Part shown: piece after piece, positions 25,426-33,372 of the stretch
Layout: the number at the start of each line of letters is the position of its first letter
Numbering within the stretch: the first letter of the stretch is position 1
Assembly: GCA_963772845.1 (NCBI GenBank)
Contig: CAVYYW010000014.1
Span: 1,488,001 to 1,552,000, forward strand
Length of the DNA stretch: 64,000 bases
DNA from: CAVYYW01 sp963772845
GTDB lineage: Bacteria > Bacillota > Bacilli > Bacillales > Sporolactobacillaceae
Direction of reading: 5' to 3'
Notes under the pieces: model-generated
What the model saw: the letters and a program-made list of their open reading frames with translations, nothing else
The model's database searches: none
What the model was told of the DNA's origin: nothing
Program-made: the position numbers and the translations under genes

Positions 25426-25563
25426 CCCCTCACCTCCTATTTGCTCTCTACTATCAATTTATCTTTCAGACCACAATTTTATGACCGATAATGTTTAAAA
25501 ACACAGTAAAGGATTTCTTAGACCATCATATACTGTTACGAACAGGCTAGGAGGGATCATGAG

Positions 25564-25821
25564 ATGAGTGAGAATAATGAACCGCCGACTTGTGTGAGAT
25601 GCCAGAGACAGGCCGCCGAAAAGGACAAATATTGCATCTCTTGCGGGGCACCGCTATATAACCGGTGCTCTGATGAGCCAGGACTGGTTTCAAAAGGATG
25701 CAAGTATGTGAATCACTCAGAGGCAGCGTATTGCGCCAAATGTGGTGAAGAAACAACTTTCAAGAAGGCTGGCCTCATTAGCCCCTTTGTTCAGAAAAAC
25801 CAGCAAATTCATATCAAGTAA
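25564..25821 (+). CDS. Double zinc-ribbon protein
   Basis: This 85-residue protein begins after AGGAGGG. Cysteines are arranged CVRC (10-13), CISC (24-27), two spaced Cys near 35-46 and CAKC (57-60), consistent with two zinc ribbons. The C-terminus ends in GLISPFVQKN. There is no membrane segment. Family role is unknown; protein-protein or nucleic-acid contacts are possible. Confidence 0.65.
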   Translation: MSENNEPPTCVRCQRQAAEKDKYCISCGAPLYNRCSDEPGLVSKGCKYVNHSEAAYCAKCGEETTFKKAGLISPFVQKNQQIHIK

Positions 25822-25893
25822 ACCCTTTTGATGCAGCGGTTCCTATTGTACACTTAAACTTATAATAGAATCTGCTGGGAAGAGGTCGGAAAA

Positions 25894-26421
25894 ATGTCAC
25901 TAATGTTTATACGATATCAAAATGAAGCTGAGAAACTTGTAAAATTTCTTACTGAAGAAACGTGGAAGTTTCATGGACACAGTCATTTATCCGAAGAACG
26001 AATTACTGAACAATTAAATACGGGGTTCTATACGAATGCCGATGTTGAAACCTTCTGGGTGCTCTCGCATGACGGAGATGCGTGCGGATTGCTGCGTTTG
26101 TTTGACTTGGAGGATGCGACTCCACTTTTTGACTTACGTCTTTCGGCAGCCGTCCGAGGCAAAGGCTATGGAAAAACCTGTGTCGAGTGGCTAACAGACT
26201 ATATTTTTCTTAACTATCCTGAAAAAAATCGGATCGAGGCTTATACCCGAGCAGATCATTCAGCAATGAGAAGCGTACTTTCATTTTGCGGTTATGTAAA
26301 GGAAGCTCATCACAGAGAGGCATGGTCCTCGGATGAGATCCTGTATGACGCAGTTGGATACGGGGTCCTTAAGAAAGATTGGGAGAGCAAAACACTCACT
26401 CCTGTCTTGTGGGAAGATTAA
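25894..26421 (+). CDS. GNAT-family N-acetyltransferase
   Basis: The 175-residue protein has the GNAT core: FDLRLSAAVRGKGYGKTCVEWL holds the acetyl-CoA loop RGKGYG (about residues 88-93), followed by RIEAYTRADHSAMRSVLSFCGY. It resembles ribosomal-protein or small-molecule acetyltransferases of the RimJ type, but the substrate cannot be told. It is closed by a strong terminator shared with bkdB. Confidence 0.85.
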   Translation: MSLMFIRYQNEAEKLVKFLTEETWKFHGHSHLSEERITEQLNTGFYTNADVETFWVLSHDGDACGLLRLFDLEDATPLFDLRLSAAVRGKGYGKTCVEWLTDYIFLNYPEKNRIEAYTRADHSAMRSVLSFCGYVKEAHHREAWSSDEILYDAVGYGVLKKDWESKTLTPVLWED

Positions 26422-26442
26422 GCAAACACTTTTTCATTCCAC

Positions 26443-26472
26443 AAAAAAACTCGCCGACTGGCGAGTTTTTTT
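26443..26472. terminator. Bidirectional terminator between the GNAT gene and bkdB
   Basis: AAAAAAACTCGCC / GGCGAGTTTTTTT is a perfect 13-bp stem with a 4-base loop. It touches the bkdB stop codon. Confidence 0.9.
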
Positions 26473-27736
26473 ATCTTAACCCAATCATCATTACCTCAGG
26501 ATGCTGAAGCAGTTCAATCACCTTATTCGTAAAGGCGACTGCTTTGCCTCCATCAGCAACACGATGATCAAATGACATGGAAATATTCATCATTGAACGG
26601 ATCACAATTTCATCATTTTCGTTCACAACAGGCATTTTTTTTGTCTTATGGAACGCCATCAAACCGACTTCAGGATAATTAATAATCGGTGTCGCACCAG
26701 TGCTTCCCAGTGGGCCAACATTGCTGATCGTGAACGTGCTGCCGGTTATATCCTCCCGTGTAAGCTTATTCGTCTGGGCTTTCCCTATCAGACGTTTCAT
26801 ATCCTGCTGAATTTCGAGAAGTGACTTTGATTCAGCGTGCTTAATCACAGGGACGATCAAACCGTCTTCCGTATCTGTCGCCAGCCCCATGTGAACGGCT
26901 TTTTCCATACGAATCACCTGGTTTTCTTCATCAAGCCGTGCATTAAAAATTGGAAATTCCTTTAAAGCTAAAGCAATCGCTTTAATGAAAAATGAAGCCA
27001 TCGAGACATTATATCCTTTTCCTTTATCCGGATCCAGTGCTTTAAGTGATTGCTTGAAAGCCAGTAGCTGGGTCACATCTGCTTCATCAAAATGTGTCAC
27101 ATGTGGAATAGTAAAGAGCGATTGGGCCATTTTTTTGCCAATTGCACGGCGACGGCCGATAAAAGGAATTTCTTCATAGCCGCTCTCAGCGAATTGGTTT
27201 GTCTGTGCTGAAATGTCTTGTTCGTGATTTTTTTCTGAAATCGGTCCATTTTCATTCTCTAAGTATTCGGAAACATCCTTGTCTGTTATGCGTCCCAGTC
27301 TTCCCGTACCTGTTACGTCTTCTAGAGGAACATTTAACGAACGGGCAAGCTTTCTTGTATGAGGTGCTGCAAGAATTCGTGCCGGCCCCTTTGCATCAGG
27401 CTGAGTTATTCTTTCCCCTTCAGCACTCTTCTCACCAGATGCATCCGAAGCAGACTGAGGTGTTTCAGATGTTTCATGTGATTCTGTTTTCGATGCAACA
27501 CTGCCGTCATCAATCACAACCATGACGGTTCCAACTTCAATAATATCTCCTTGGCTGACACGAATTTCTTTTACCGTGCCGGCAGCAGGTGATGGAAGCT
27601 CTGCCGTCATTTTATCAGTCTGCACTTCAACCAGTGGTTCATCAACTTTAACCGTGTCGCCTAAACTGATAAAAAGATGGATGACTTCCCCTTCAGTCAT
27701 TCCTTCTCCGATGTCATGAAGCTTAACATCAACCAT
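26471..27736 (-). CDS. bkdB: Branched-chain 2-oxoacid dehydrogenase E2 (lipoamide acyltransferase)
   Basis: E2 core of the branched-chain 2-oxoacid dehydrogenase complex, 421 residues. Domains in order: a lipoyl domain with the lipoylated lysine in VEVQTDKMTAELPSP (K42); a linker; a peripheral subunit-binding domain (about 118-158, AAPHTRKLARSLNV); and the catalytic domain with SMSFDHRVADGG (H391, D395). GGAGGG lies before the ATG. It is last in bcd-bkdAA-bkdAB-bkdB, 14 bases after bkdAB. The E3 gene lpdV is not in the operon, so dihydrolipoamide dehydrogenase must come from elsewhere. The pyruvate E2 is similar, but leucine dehydrogenase in the operon argues for the branched-chain complex. 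Confidence 0.92.
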   Translation of the reverse strand: MVDVKLHDIGEGMTEGEVIHLFISLGDTVKVDEPLVEVQTDKMTAELPSPAAGTVKEIRVSQGDIIEVGTVMVVIDDGSVASKTESHETSETPQSASDASGEKSAEGERITQPDAKGPARILAAPHTRKLARSLNVPLEDVTGTGRLGRITDKDVSEYLENENGPISEKNHEQDISAQTNQFAESGYEEIPFIGRRRAIGKKMAQSLFTIPHVTHFDEADVTQLLAFKQSLKALDPDKGKGYNVSMASFFIKAIALALKEFPIFNARLDEENQVIRMEKAVHMGLATDTEDGLIVPVIKHAESKSLLEIQQDMKRLIGKAQTNKLTREDITGSTFTISNVGPLGSTGATPIINYPEVGLMAFHKTKKMPVVNENDEIVIRSMMNISMSFDHRVADGGKAVAFTNKVIELLQHPEVMMIGLR

Positions 27737-27750
27737 AAAGACCCTCCTCC

Positions 27751-28749
27751 CTAATAATTATAAATGAATTGTATTTTGTCCTTAACGGCTTTCACTTTTG
27801 GCAGGTAATGATCTTCTAATGAAAACATGGGTACAGGAACGTCAAAGCCTGTAACTGTTTGGACCGGTCCCTTCAAACTGAGAAAGGCCGTTTCTGTATT
27901 GTTGATCAGTGATATAATATCTCCGCTTACCCCGCCGGTCTGGTGAGCTTCATGCAGAATAACAGCCCGTCCGGTTTTTTCTACTGAGGCTTGAATAAGA
28001 TCTCTATCCAGCGGATAAAGTGTTCTTAAATCAATCACATCACAATGAATGCCTTGTTCTTTTTCAATTTCTTCAGCAGCTTTCACTGCTTGCGGAATCA
28101 TTGCTCCCCAAGAAATTAACGTAACATCTTCTCCTTCTTTCAGCAGATTGCCTTTTCCAATTGGCACCGTATACTTCCCAGAAGGTACTTCTTTTCTGCC
28201 TGCTCTGTAAATTTTCATTGGTTCAAGAAAAAGCACCGGATCAGGATCTTCAATACTTGCAATCAAAAGACCTTTTGCATCATAAGGATTTGAAGGAACA
28301 ACCACTTTAATTCCCGGCATATGTGTAAAAAGCGCCTCCATACTGTCTGAGTGGATCTCAGGTGCTCTTACACCTGCTCCGTATGGTGTCCGAATGACCA
28401 TCGGCACTGTAAATCGTCCTAATGTTCTGCCTCTAACACGGGAAGCATGCGTCATGATCTGATTAAAAGCAGGATAGATAAATCCAAAGAATTGAATTTC
28501 TGCAATCGGACGGAGGCCATTTATCGCCATACCGACGGATGTTCCGATAATACCTGACTCCGCCAGAGGTGAATCAATGACACGCTCCTCCCCATGCTTT
28601 TCAAAAAGACCTTCTGTTGCCCGGAAAACCCCGCCATTTCGTCCAACGTCCTGTCCAAAAACTAGCACATCATCGTGTTCGCTCAGCATGACATCCATAG
28701 CGTCTGTAATCGCTTGGACGAGAGTCATCTGTTTTGTCTCCTCGCTCAT
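27751..28749 (-). CDS. bkdAB: Branched-chain 2-oxoacid dehydrogenase E1 beta
   Basis: The beta subunit of the thiamine-dependent E1, 332 residues beginning MSEETKQMTLVQAIT. Conserved segments include FGQDVGRNGGVFRATEGL, DSPLAESGIIGTSVGMA and VILHEAHQTGGVSGDI. Its ATG overlaps the bkdAA stop in an ATGA arrangement, so the frame upstream of 28749 is not used. It pairs with BkdAA to decarboxylate 2-oxoisovalerate and related acids. Confidence 0.94.
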   Translation of the reverse strand: MSEETKQMTLVQAITDAMDVMLSEHDDVLVFGQDVGRNGGVFRATEGLFEKHGEERVIDSPLAESGIIGTSVGMAINGLRPIAEIQFFGFIYPAFNQIMTHASRVRGRTLGRFTVPMVIRTPYGAGVRAPEIHSDSMEALFTHMPGIKVVVPSNPYDAKGLLIASIEDPDPVLFLEPMKIYRAGRKEVPSGKYTVPIGKGNLLKEGEDVTLISWGAMIPQAVKAAEEIEKEQGIHCDVIDLRTLYPLDRDLIQASVEKTGRAVILHEAHQTGGVSGDIISLINNTETAFLSLKGPVQTVTGFDVPVPMFSLEDHYLPKVKAVKDKIQFIYNY

Positions 28750-29813
28750 TTCGCATCGCCTCCCATCATATCTAGATATTGCTGCTTTTGTTCGGCGATC
28801 GGCCATGGCGTTTCAGCAAAAATATAATCAAATAAATGATTGATATCCGCTTTAGGTGCGCCTTCCATTTCTTTCACCGCATTCTCGATGGTTTCAGATG
28901 CTTTGGCTTCAAGTGCATCAAGCCCGTCATCCCACATGTCATGCTTCTTCATAAATCGTTCAAGCCTGACTACCGGATCAGAGGTTTCTCTCCTAACTTC
29001 ATTTTCAGCCTGATCACGATATTTCGTTGGGTCATCGCTGGTTGTGTGTGCACCATAACGCCACGTGACAGCTTCAATTAATGTAGGACCGCCGCCATTC
29101 CTTGCTTTTTCCACTGCTTCAAGTGCTGTAAAATAAACGGCGAATATATCATTCCCATCAATCCGGATACCTTCAATATCATAAGCCACAGCCTTCTGAG
29201 CAATGGTTTTTGAATGCATCTGTTTATTCATCGGGACACTGATCGCAAAGCCGTTATTTTGATTAAAAAAGACAACGGGTGCCTGAAAAACACTGGCAAA
29301 GTTCAAACCTTCATGAAAATCGCCTTCAGATGTTGCACCGTCACCAAAGTAAACCATGGATACATTTTTAGTGCCCTTTTTCTTTTCAGCAAACGCCGCT
29401 CCTGTTGCATGAAGAAGCTGCGATGCGATCGGTACGGCAGGTGGGAAAATATTTTTCCCCTCAGGCGGAAGCCCTCCTTCATAACGGCCATTCCAGTACA
29501 TTAAAATATTGCGCATGGAATGTCCGAAAGTCAGCGTAGCCCCATGGTCACGATAGGTTGGAAACATCCAGTCGTCGCCCTTCAGTACCATGGCACTTCC
29601 CACTTGAGCAGCTTCTTGGCCTTCGAAAGGAACATAGGTTCCGATTCTACCCTGCCTTTGAAGGTTGACGCACTTACGGTCAAACATTCTTGCAAAAAGC
29701 ATTTTTTGGTAAATATCTTTAACGAATTCAGGTGTGAGTTTTTCCTGATAGGAAGAATCAGCCAGTTCACCGTCACCGTTTATAATCTGTTTCATTGGGA
29801 ATGAGACATCCAT
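28746..29813 (-). CDS. bkdAA: Branched-chain 2-oxoacid dehydrogenase E1 alpha
   Basis: The alpha subunit of E1, 355 residues. Thiamine diphosphate/Mg binding is in YFGDGATSEGDFHEGLNFA, and the phosphorylation-loop-like region is TWRYGAHTTSDDPTKYR. RQGRIGTYVPFEGQEAAQVG is typical of this family. I chose the ATG at 29811-29813, where known E1-alpha proteins begin; the open frame upstream runs through bcd. It lies 19 bases after the bcd stop. E1 products feed branched-chain fatty acid synthesis or branched-chain amino acid breakdown. Confidence 0.93.
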   Translation of the reverse strand: MDVSFPMKQIINGDGELADSSYQEKLTPEFVKDIYQKMLFARMFDRKCVNLQRQGRIGTYVPFEGQEAAQVGSAMVLKGDDWMFPTYRDHGATLTFGHSMRNILMYWNGRYEGGLPPEGKNIFPPAVPIASQLLHATGAAFAEKKKGTKNVSMVYFGDGATSEGDFHEGLNFASVFQAPVVFFNQNNGFAISVPMNKQMHSKTIAQKAVAYDIEGIRIDGNDIFAVYFTALEAVEKARNGGGPTLIEAVTWRYGAHTTSDDPTKYRDQAENEVRRETSDPVVRLERFMKKHDMWDDGLDALEAKASETIENAVKEMEGAPKADINHLFDYIFAETPWPIAEQKQQYLDMMGGDAK

Positions 29814-29832
29814 TATGAATCCTGTCCCCTTT

Positions 29833-30939
29833 CTATTGTCTGATTTGCCATTTCGGCGGTTGTTTTGCAGAGAAAAAACTGTTCCGTTCTTTTCTTCGCG
29901 CAATTTTATCTTCAACAATGACATTAGCAGCATGAACCGTTGAACACTGTTCCTCCGCTGCATGATCGTAAATCTGTACGAGTGTTTTATAGATCGCATG
30001 AGTCTGTTGAAGTACCCGTGCTTTGTTTGGGTGGTGCAGTTCATCAGCAACCTGAATCAGACCGCCTGCATTGACAATGTAATCAGGAGCGTAAAGAATG
30101 CCTTTTTGCTGCAAAGCGTCGCCATGTCTGTCTTCAAGAAGCTGGTTATTGGCTGATCCAACTACCGCTTTTACTTTTAGTTGTTCCATTGTGCGGTCAT
30201 TAATGATCCCGCCAAGCGCACATGGTATGAAAATATCCGCTTGTGCCGCATAAATATCATTTCCTGCAACAACATGAACTTTGCCGGTTGTTTCATCTGC
30301 ATATTCCTGAAGGTCCTTAATTGCTTTTTCATTAATGTCGGAAACATAAAGCGTAGAGCCATCATCCAAAAGCTGCTTAGCCACTTTGTAACCAACCTTT
30401 CCAAGCCCTTGTATTGAAAAAGACATGTCATTGAAAAGTTCCGTATTCCAAAGTTTCTTTGTGGTCGCTTTCAGGCCGTAGATGACACCTTGAGCAGTCG
30501 GTACGGAAGAATCACCATGTCCGCCGTATGCTTCGGGCACCCCAACAATATTATTTGTTTCCTTTAAGGCATGAACAAAATCTTCAGGTGCTGTTCCCAT
30601 ATCCGTTCCGGTATAAAACCGTCCGTTCAGCGATTCTACGAATTGGCCGAATGCCCGAAACATTTCCGGGGATTTATCTTTTAACGGGTCACCGATAATA
30701 ACTGATTTCCCGCCGCCATGATCAATATCAGCAGCCGCACATTTGTAGGTCATTCCTTTTGAAAGACGGAGCACATCTTCTATCGCTTCATCAGCCGTTG
30801 CATATGGACGCATTCTGCATCCGCCAAGCGCAGGCCCAAGCGTTGTATCATGTATAGCAATAATCGCCTTTAGTCCTGACTTTGGATCATTACAGAAAAC
30901 AACTTGTTCGTGATCTTTTATTCTTTCAAATTCCAGCAT
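29833..30939 (-). CDS. bcd: Leucine dehydrogenase
   Basis: NAD-dependent deamination of leucine, valine and isoleucine. The 368-residue product has the Glu/Leu/Phe/Val dehydrogenase catalytic region GMTYKCAAADIDHGGGKSVI, substrate segment LGGCRMRPY, and the Rossmann motif IQGLGKVGYKVAKQLLDDG. GGAGGGG lies 5 bases before the ATG at 30937-30939. It is first of the bkd operon and supplies its 2-oxoacid substrates. A cre-like CcpA site lies 17 bases upstream. ptb and buk, present in B. subtilis, are absent here. Confidence 0.95.
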   Translation of the reverse strand: MLEFERIKDHEQVVFCNDPKSGLKAIIAIHDTTLGPALGGCRMRPYATADEAIEDVLRLSKGMTYKCAAADIDHGGGKSVIIGDPLKDKSPEMFRAFGQFVESLNGRFYTGTDMGTAPEDFVHALKETNNIVGVPEAYGGHGDSSVPTAQGVIYGLKATTKKLWNTELFNDMSFSIQGLGKVGYKVAKQLLDDGSTLYVSDINEKAIKDLQEYADETTGKVHVVAGNDIYAAQADIFIPCALGGIINDRTMEQLKVKAVVGSANNQLLEDRHGDALQQKGILYAPDYIVNAGGLIQVADELHHPNKARVLQQTHAIYKTLVQIYDHAAEEQCSTVHAANVIVEDKIARRKERNSFFSAKQPPKWQIRQ

Positions 30940-30955
30940 ACTAACCCCTCCGTTA

Positions 30956-30969
30956 AGTAACCGCTTACA
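30956..30969 (-). promoter_or_regulatory. CcpA-binding (cre) site before bcd
   Basis: On the minus strand TGTAAGCGGTTACT matches the cre consensus TGWAANCGNTNWCA at 13 of 14 positions. Its place just upstream of the bcd ribosome binding site suits a roadblock type of catabolite repression. Confidence 0.55.
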
Positions 30970-31076
30970 TTCGTCATCTTGAAAAAGACGCAAAGATCTT
31001 CGATAACCATCACTCGGCGCTCTGTCTGGATGATGAATTAGCTAAACAGTTTTCTATTTATATTATTTTTCAAAAA

Positions 31077-31490
31077 TTATTCTGATCGTTTGTCAGCCGC
31101 AGAAGAATCTTTCAGTTTTCTATTTATATCTTTTTTTTCTAAAATAAATTGAGTAACTTCACCTTTACCGGCAAGCTCGCGGCTATTATGTACTTCTACC
31201 GCCGTCACAACAGCCCGTCCTTTAAGTTCAGTGAGTGTAGCAGTCACAGTAATTTGGTCTCCCTCAGGCGTGGGTGCAAGATGTTTCACACTTACAGCGC
31301 CACCTATTCCTTCCTCATGATCCTCCAGGTATGGCAAAATAATTTGTCTTGCTGCCCATTCCATATGATAAACCATTGAAACGGTCGAATAAGCCGGGTG
31401 CACCATTTTTCCTTCGAATTGCGCAAACATATCAGCTGTGACGGTGTCGTGAATCACAGCTTGCATACCAATTTTCATACCTTGCTTCAT
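31077..31490 (-). CDS. Hotdog-fold thioesterase (FlK/PaaI-like)
   Basis: The 137-residue protein begins after GGAGGG. It has the hotdog pattern: HPAYSTVSMVYHMEWAARQIILPYL (helix with a Glu), GGAVSVKHLAPTPEGDQITV and the long strand TATLTELKGRAVV. It resembles the fluoroacetyl-CoA thioesterase subfamily of short-chain or aryl-acyl-CoA hydrolases. A motif shared with the paaA promoter lies upstream (31546-31559), so it may serve phenylacetate catabolism in the manner of PaaI, releasing trapped CoA esters. That is inference. Confidence 0.75.
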   Translation of the reverse strand: MKQGMKIGMQAVIHDTVTADMFAQFEGKMVHPAYSTVSMVYHMEWAARQIILPYLEDHEEGIGGAVSVKHLAPTPEGDQITVTATLTELKGRAVVTAVEVHNSRELAGKGEVTQFILEKKDINRKLKDSSAADKRSE

Positions 31491-31545
31491 ACCATCCCTC
31501 CATTTTGAAAGAGACTATCATTGTAAGTATTTTGTGACGATTCAC

Positions 31546-31559
31546 TAACGTTATCATAT
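31546..31559. promoter_or_regulatory. Candidate PaaX operator upstream of the thioesterase
   Basis: TAACGTTATCATAT matches TAACGTTATTATAT in the paaA promoter (44626-44639) at 13 of 14 positions. It lies upstream of a possible minus-strand -10 element TACAAT. Confidence 0.4.
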
Positions 31560-31751
31560 CATTGCGTATTATGTCCGTCAATTTGTGTTTGCAGGCTAAT
31601 AATTGTCCGACATTTGCCTCGTTTTGCTTAAAAAGTCTTTAACAATAAGGTTTTACCTCAATTTATTTATGTCCAAAAACTGTCATACTGGGGGGTTATT
31701 CTATGTGCATAACGAAAATTGAACAATCGTTAGTTATATGTGATATGAATA

Positions 31752-32708
31752 TCACGTTTCAAACTGGCTGATTGCTTTCAACAAAGCCTGCTGTGCATCC
31801 CCCATCATCGTCTTCAGCAATTCTTTAACCGAAGGCGTCTCATGAATGAGCCCTGCGATTTGACCGCTGTTAATAAAGCCTTTATCAAGTTCCCCAGCCA
31901 TAGCCCCTTTAACGTGTAAAGACTCATCTGTAAGTGCCATAAATTCTTCAAGTGAAAGGATTCCTTTTTCCATCTCGAGCAATTTATCTGCGTATTCCGT
32001 TCTCATCAATCGGCGAATCCGGTCATGTTTCCTGCCAACAATCACAGTCGCCTGGTCATTCGCATTCAGAACCATTTGTTTGTATTCCTTGTGGAATGGA
32101 GCTTCTTCTGTCGCTATAAAGCGGGTTCCCATTTGAACGCCATCTGCACCAAGTGACATAACCGCTGCCATACCACGGCCGTCAGCAATGCCTCCCGCTG
32201 CAATAACCGGTATTTTCACTGCATCCTTTATCTGCGGCACAAGCGTAAGGGTGGTGGACTCAAGAGGTGAATTAATGCCTGCAGCCTCATACCCTTCACA
32301 CACAATAATGTCCGCTCCGGCTTCTTCAGCCTTTTTCGCTTGCTTTACAGAAGCAGTAACACAAATGACGGTCACACCGTGCTCTTTAAAAAAAGGAATA
32401 AACGGCTTAGGATTCCCTGCTGATAAAGAAACAATGGGAATGCCGTGATTAACTGCTTCCTCAGCGGCTTGCTTGGCATTTGGGTGAACCGAAACAGGGA
32501 TGTTGACGCAGCAGCTTTGTGTCGTTCCTTCTCTCATTGTTTTCATTCTTTCAACGGCTTCCTTAATGGGGAGCGTTCCGACACCGATCGTTCCAAGACC
32601 TCCAGCGTTTGATATTGCTGAGGCAAGTCCGGCGTCGCTTACATTCCCCATACCTCCTTGGATGATAGGGTATTTAATCTTTAGAATCTCACAGACTCTG
32701 TTCTTCAT
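31752..32708 (-). CDS. FMN-dependent 2-nitropropane dioxygenase/FabK-family oxidoreductase
   Basis: The 318-residue TIM-barrel flavoprotein has YPIIQGGMGNVSDAGLASAI at the N-terminus, the phosphate-binding IPVIAAGGIADGRGMAAVM, and LGADGVQMGTRFIATEEAP, shared by nitronate monooxygenases and enoyl-ACP reductase II (FabK). The C-terminal INSGQIAGLI is FabK-like. The usual catalytic histidine motif EAGGH reads EAAGINSP here, so neither assignment is secure. It is divergent from a PaaY-like gene and lies beside the phenylacetate cluster. The reaction is unknown. Confidence 0.8.
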   Translation of the reverse strand: MKNRVCEILKIKYPIIQGGMGNVSDAGLASAISNAGGLGTIGVGTLPIKEAVERMKTMREGTTQSCCVNIPVSVHPNAKQAAEEAVNHGIPIVSLSAGNPKPFIPFFKEHGVTVICVTASVKQAKKAEEAGADIIVCEGYEAAGINSPLESTTLTLVPQIKDAVKIPVIAAGGIADGRGMAAVMSLGADGVQMGTRFIATEEAPFHKEYKQMVLNANDQATVIVGRKHDRIRRLMRTEYADKLLEMEKGILSLEEFMALTDESLHVKGAMAGELDKGFINSGQIAGLIHETPSVKELLKTMMGDAQQALLKAISQFET

Positions 32709-32768
32709 TTTGTGCCTCCTACTCGTGCTATAATTATTGTAATACTTAAAAGATAAGGAGAATGGTCA

Positions 32769-33281
32769 ATGCTAATTCCATATGAAACCCAATTCCCTTC
32801 TCTAGATGATTCCGTCTACGTTGCGGAAGGGGCTAAAATAATTGGTAACGTGACAATAGGCAAAGCGTCAAGCATCTGGTTTAACACAGTCATAAGGGGG
32901 GACGAGGCACCAATTAAGATTGGGGAACGCTGCAACGTTCAGGATAATTGCACGCTGCATTTGTATGAAGACCAGCCACTGATTTTAGAAGATGAAGTAT
33001 CAATCGGTCATAACGTCATTCTTCATGGCTGCCATATCAAAAAAGGCGCGCTTATTGGAATGGGAGCTACTGTTTTAGATGGAGCCGAAATCGGTGAAGG
33101 CGCTTTTATCGCTGCCAATACCCTCATTCCACCTGGCAAAAAAATCCCGGCTCATACAATGGTCATGGGGTCTCCCGGCAAGGTCGTGCGGGAATTAAAT
33201 AAAAAAGACCAGGATCTGATTCAACTGACAATCGAAACTTATGAAAAAAAAGGGCAGATTTTTAAATCACAGCAAGACTGA
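32769..33281 (+). CDS. Gamma-carbonic-anhydrase-fold hexapeptide protein (PaaY/YtoA-like)
   Basis: The 170-residue left-handed beta-helix protein has repeated hexapeptides (AKIIGNVTIGKASSI, ILEDEVSIGHNVIL, GALIGMGATVLDGAEIGEGA). The three metal histidines are H64, H81 and H86, with the conserved R43 and D45. In phenylacetate clusters the PaaY homologue is a thioesterase that salvages CoA; YtoA of Bacillus is similar. The location next to paaX supports PaaY. AAGGAG precedes the ATG. It is convergent with paaX, with separate terminators. Confidence 0.88.
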   Translation: MLIPYETQFPSLDDSVYVAEGAKIIGNVTIGKASSIWFNTVIRGDEAPIKIGERCNVQDNCTLHLYEDQPLILEDEVSIGHNVILHGCHIKKGALIGMGATVLDGAEIGEGAFIAANTLIPPGKKIPAHTMVMGSPGKVVRELNKKDQDLIQLTIETYEKKGQIFKSQQD

Positions 33282-33288
33282 AGAATGT

Positions 33289-33320
33289 GCCGTTCATTCT
33301 TTTAAGAGAACGGCTTTATT
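33289..33320 (+). terminator. Terminator after the PaaY-like gene
   Basis: GCCGTTC / GAACGGC with a 12-base loop and TTTATT. Confidence 0.65.
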
Positions 33321-33340
33321 GTATATAGTTTTACAGAATT

Positions 33341-33370
33341 AAAAGGCTGGCGATCACTCGTCAGCCTTCT
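33341..33370 (-). terminator. Terminator after paaX
   Basis: On the minus strand AAGGCTG-A-CG / CG-C-CAGCCTT is followed by TTAATTC, directly after the paaX stop. Confidence 0.65.
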
Positions 33371-33372
33371 CT

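Noticed and set aside
30960..31040. Sigma-54 promoter before bcd, as in the B. subtilis bkd operon
   Set aside because: No GG-N10-GC pair with TGGCAC/TTGCA context is present, and no bkdR is nearby.
31740..31755. GTGATAT-GA-ATATCAC palindrome as terminator or operator
   Set aside because: It overlaps the stop codon of the FMN oxidoreductase, has no T run and no promoter beside it.
31703..31771. 22-codon frame with a GGGGGG ribosome binding site upstream of and overlapping the 3' end of the FMN oxidoreductase gene
   Set aside because: Very short, no family, and it overlaps a conserved gene; chance is likely.
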